Below are positions 62,499 through 64,000 of a stretch of 64,000 bases of DNA, piece after piece (position 1 is the stretch's first letter; every line of letters begins with the position of its first letter). Where the stretch lies: contig HF986692.1 of the NCBI GenBank assembly GCA_000433175.1, positions 3,101 through 67,100 on the forward strand. Reading direction: 5' to 3'. Origin of the DNA: Prevotella sp. CAG:1058 (GTDB lineage: Bacteria; Bacteroidota; Bacteroidia; Bacteroidales; Bacteroidaceae). Position numbers and translations under genes: made by a program. The notes under the pieces were generated by a model. It had not been told where the DNA came from and did not search any database. It saw only the letters and a list, made by a program, of their open reading frames with translations.

Positions 62499-64000
62499 CA
62501 TGGATAAACTTTTCCTTTTAGACGCTTACGCCCTGATATACAGGGCCTATTACGCGTTTATAAAGAACCCGCGAATAAACTCGAAAGGCATGAACACGTC
62601 GGCCGTGATGGGCTTCTGCAACACACTGCACGAAGTGCTGTCGAAGGAAAAACCGGCGTATCTCGGCGTGGCTTTCGACCCACACGGCCCCACTTTCCGC
62701 AGCGAGGCTTACGCCCAGTACAAGGCGCAGCGCGAGGAGACGCCTGAAGACATACGCCGCTCCGTGCCCGTAATCAAGGACATACTGAAAGCCATGCGCA
62801 TACCTGTGCTTGAGGCGGAGGGCTTCGAGGCCGACGACGTAATAGGCACGCTGGCGGCAAAGGCTGATGCAGAAGGCATCAAGACGTACATGCTGACGCC
62901 CGACAAGGACTACGGCCAGCTGGTGGGCGGCAACGTGGTGATGTACCGTCCGCGCCACGGCGGTGGCTACGAGACGCTCGACGCCGACGGCGTATGCCAG
63001 AAGTACGGCATCGAGTCGACGGCACAAGTGGTCGACCTGCTCGGACTGATGGGCGATTCGGCCGACAACATACCAGGCTGTCCGGGTGTGGGCGAGAAGA
63101 CGGCAGTCAAGCTCTTGCAGCAGTTCGGCTCGATTGACTCGCTGCTCGAACGCACCGGCGAGCTGAAGGGTGCGCTGAAAAAGAAGGTCGAGGAGAACAA
63201 GGAGCAGATTCGCTTCTCGAAGTTCCTCGCAACCATCCGCACCGACGTGCCGGTCAGTCTCGACCTCGACGCGCTGCGCGTGACCGAACCCGACGCCGAC
63301 GAACTGCGCCGGTTGTTCCAGGAATTGGAGTTCAAGACGCTCTCGGACAAGTTTATTAACAGAAGTGAAAACGTTAAAAACAAAGTTAATCAACAACTCG
63401 ATTTATTTGCAGAAAATACGACCGAAGAGGCGGGCGACGCAAAAAAATCGATTCTCAGAGCGTTAACTGACACGCCTCACACGTACAAACTCGTTGATAA
63501 TGAGGATGATATGCGCCGTCTTTGTGACTTTTTCATGACAAAAAAATTTTTAAGTCTAGACACGGAGACGACTTCAACCGACTCAATCGACGCCGAATTG
63601 GTGGGTTTGAGCTTCTCGGTCAAGGAAAACGAGGCGTTCTACGTGCCCGTTCCAGCCGAACGTAAAGAAGCCCAAAAGATAGTTAATATTTTCAAACCGG
63701 TGTATGAAAGCGACTCAATCCTCAAAATCGGACAAAACATAAAGTACGACCTCGAGGTGCTCGCCAACTACGGCGTGACGCTCGGCGGCGAGATGTTCGA
63801 CACGATGATAGCACACTACCTGCTGCAACCGGAGCTGCGCCACAACATGGACTACATGGCCGAGGTGTACCTCGGTTACAAGACGATACACATAGACGAG
63901 CTTATCGGACCGAAGGGCAAGGGACAAAAGTCGATGCGCGACCTTGAGCCGGCGGAAGTGTACGAGTACGCCGCCGAAGACGCCGACATAACCCTGCAAC
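62499..64000 (+). CDS. polA: DNA polymerase I, N-terminal part (cut by window end)
   Basis: About 500 residues are visible from MDKLFLLDAYALIYRAYYAF. The 5'-3' exonuclease domain (residues ~1-290) has FEADDVIGT, LTPDKDYGQL and MGDSADNIPGCPGVGEKTA. After an AT-rich linker comes the 3'-5' exonuclease domain with LDTETTS, GQNIKYDLEVL and YAAEDADIT; all metal-binding acids are present, so proofreading looks active, unlike in many Gram-positive PolA. The polymerase domain lies beyond the window. It repairs and processes Okazaki fragments. Confidence 0.95.

Overview
The window looks like chromosome of a high-GC Bacteroidales species, probably Prevotellaceae. Evidence: TTTG-N19-23-TAnnTTTG type promoters, a hybrid two-component regulator with an AraC output domain, a TonB-dependent receptor with an N-terminal carboxypeptidase-like repeat, a type B frdCAB operon, DUF1573, DUF4838 and DUF6377-like proteins, and many dispersed short palindromic and nonamer repeats. 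The genus call rests on gene content only.

Layout. 1-2.8 kb: the 3' part of a homocysteine-methyltransferase/corrinoid-binding protein without a pterin-binding domain, then a sodium:solute symporter. 3.0-8.5 kb: a three-gene RND heavy-metal efflux system. 8.5-10.8 kb (minus strand): a uroporphyrinogen-decarboxylase-fold methyltransferase, a stand-alone methionine-synthase activation domain and a nitroreductase, probably the partners of the first gene. 11.2-15.1 kb: a TonB receptor and a purple-acid-type phosphatase. 15.4-29.9 kb: a hybrid two-component sensor, two GH3 glycosidases, a D-Ala-D-Ala dipeptidase-like protein, a SAM methyltransferase, a carboxylesterase and a GH78-like rhamnosidase, that is, a loose plant-glycan degradation region without a SusCD pair. 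30.1-33.6 kb (minus): a DUF6377-like regulator, a MATE exporter and a small suffix-domain ORF.

33.8-45.6 kb (minus) is the most interesting block: eight tightly packed, partly overlapping genes. They encode a HEAT-like membrane protein, a processive GT2 synthase, a TPR/beta-barrel outer-membrane protein, a DUF4838 glycosidase-like lipoprotein, a DUF1573 lipoprotein and three related surface-type lipoproteins. The layout parallels pgaABC (PNAG) secretion but uses different parts, and I infer a synthase-dependent exopolysaccharide system with its own surface lipoproteins. 46.4-50.1 kb: an Rpn-family nuclease, Hsp20, and a group II intron inserted just behind the terminator of the frd operon (50.2-53.7 kb).

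54.1-64 kb: housekeeping genes mnmG, apt, uvrC, dtd, a MazG-like gene and deoC (plus strand), then a polyprenyl synthase (minus) and the 5' part of polA (plus). A perfect 16-bp parS site lies just after mnmG, a 15/16 copy lies before uvrC and a weaker one lies at 45.97 kb. Together with the strand switch near 54 kb this suggests proximity to the replication origin. Several repeat families, one translated in frame inside the corrinoid gene, are scattered through the window.
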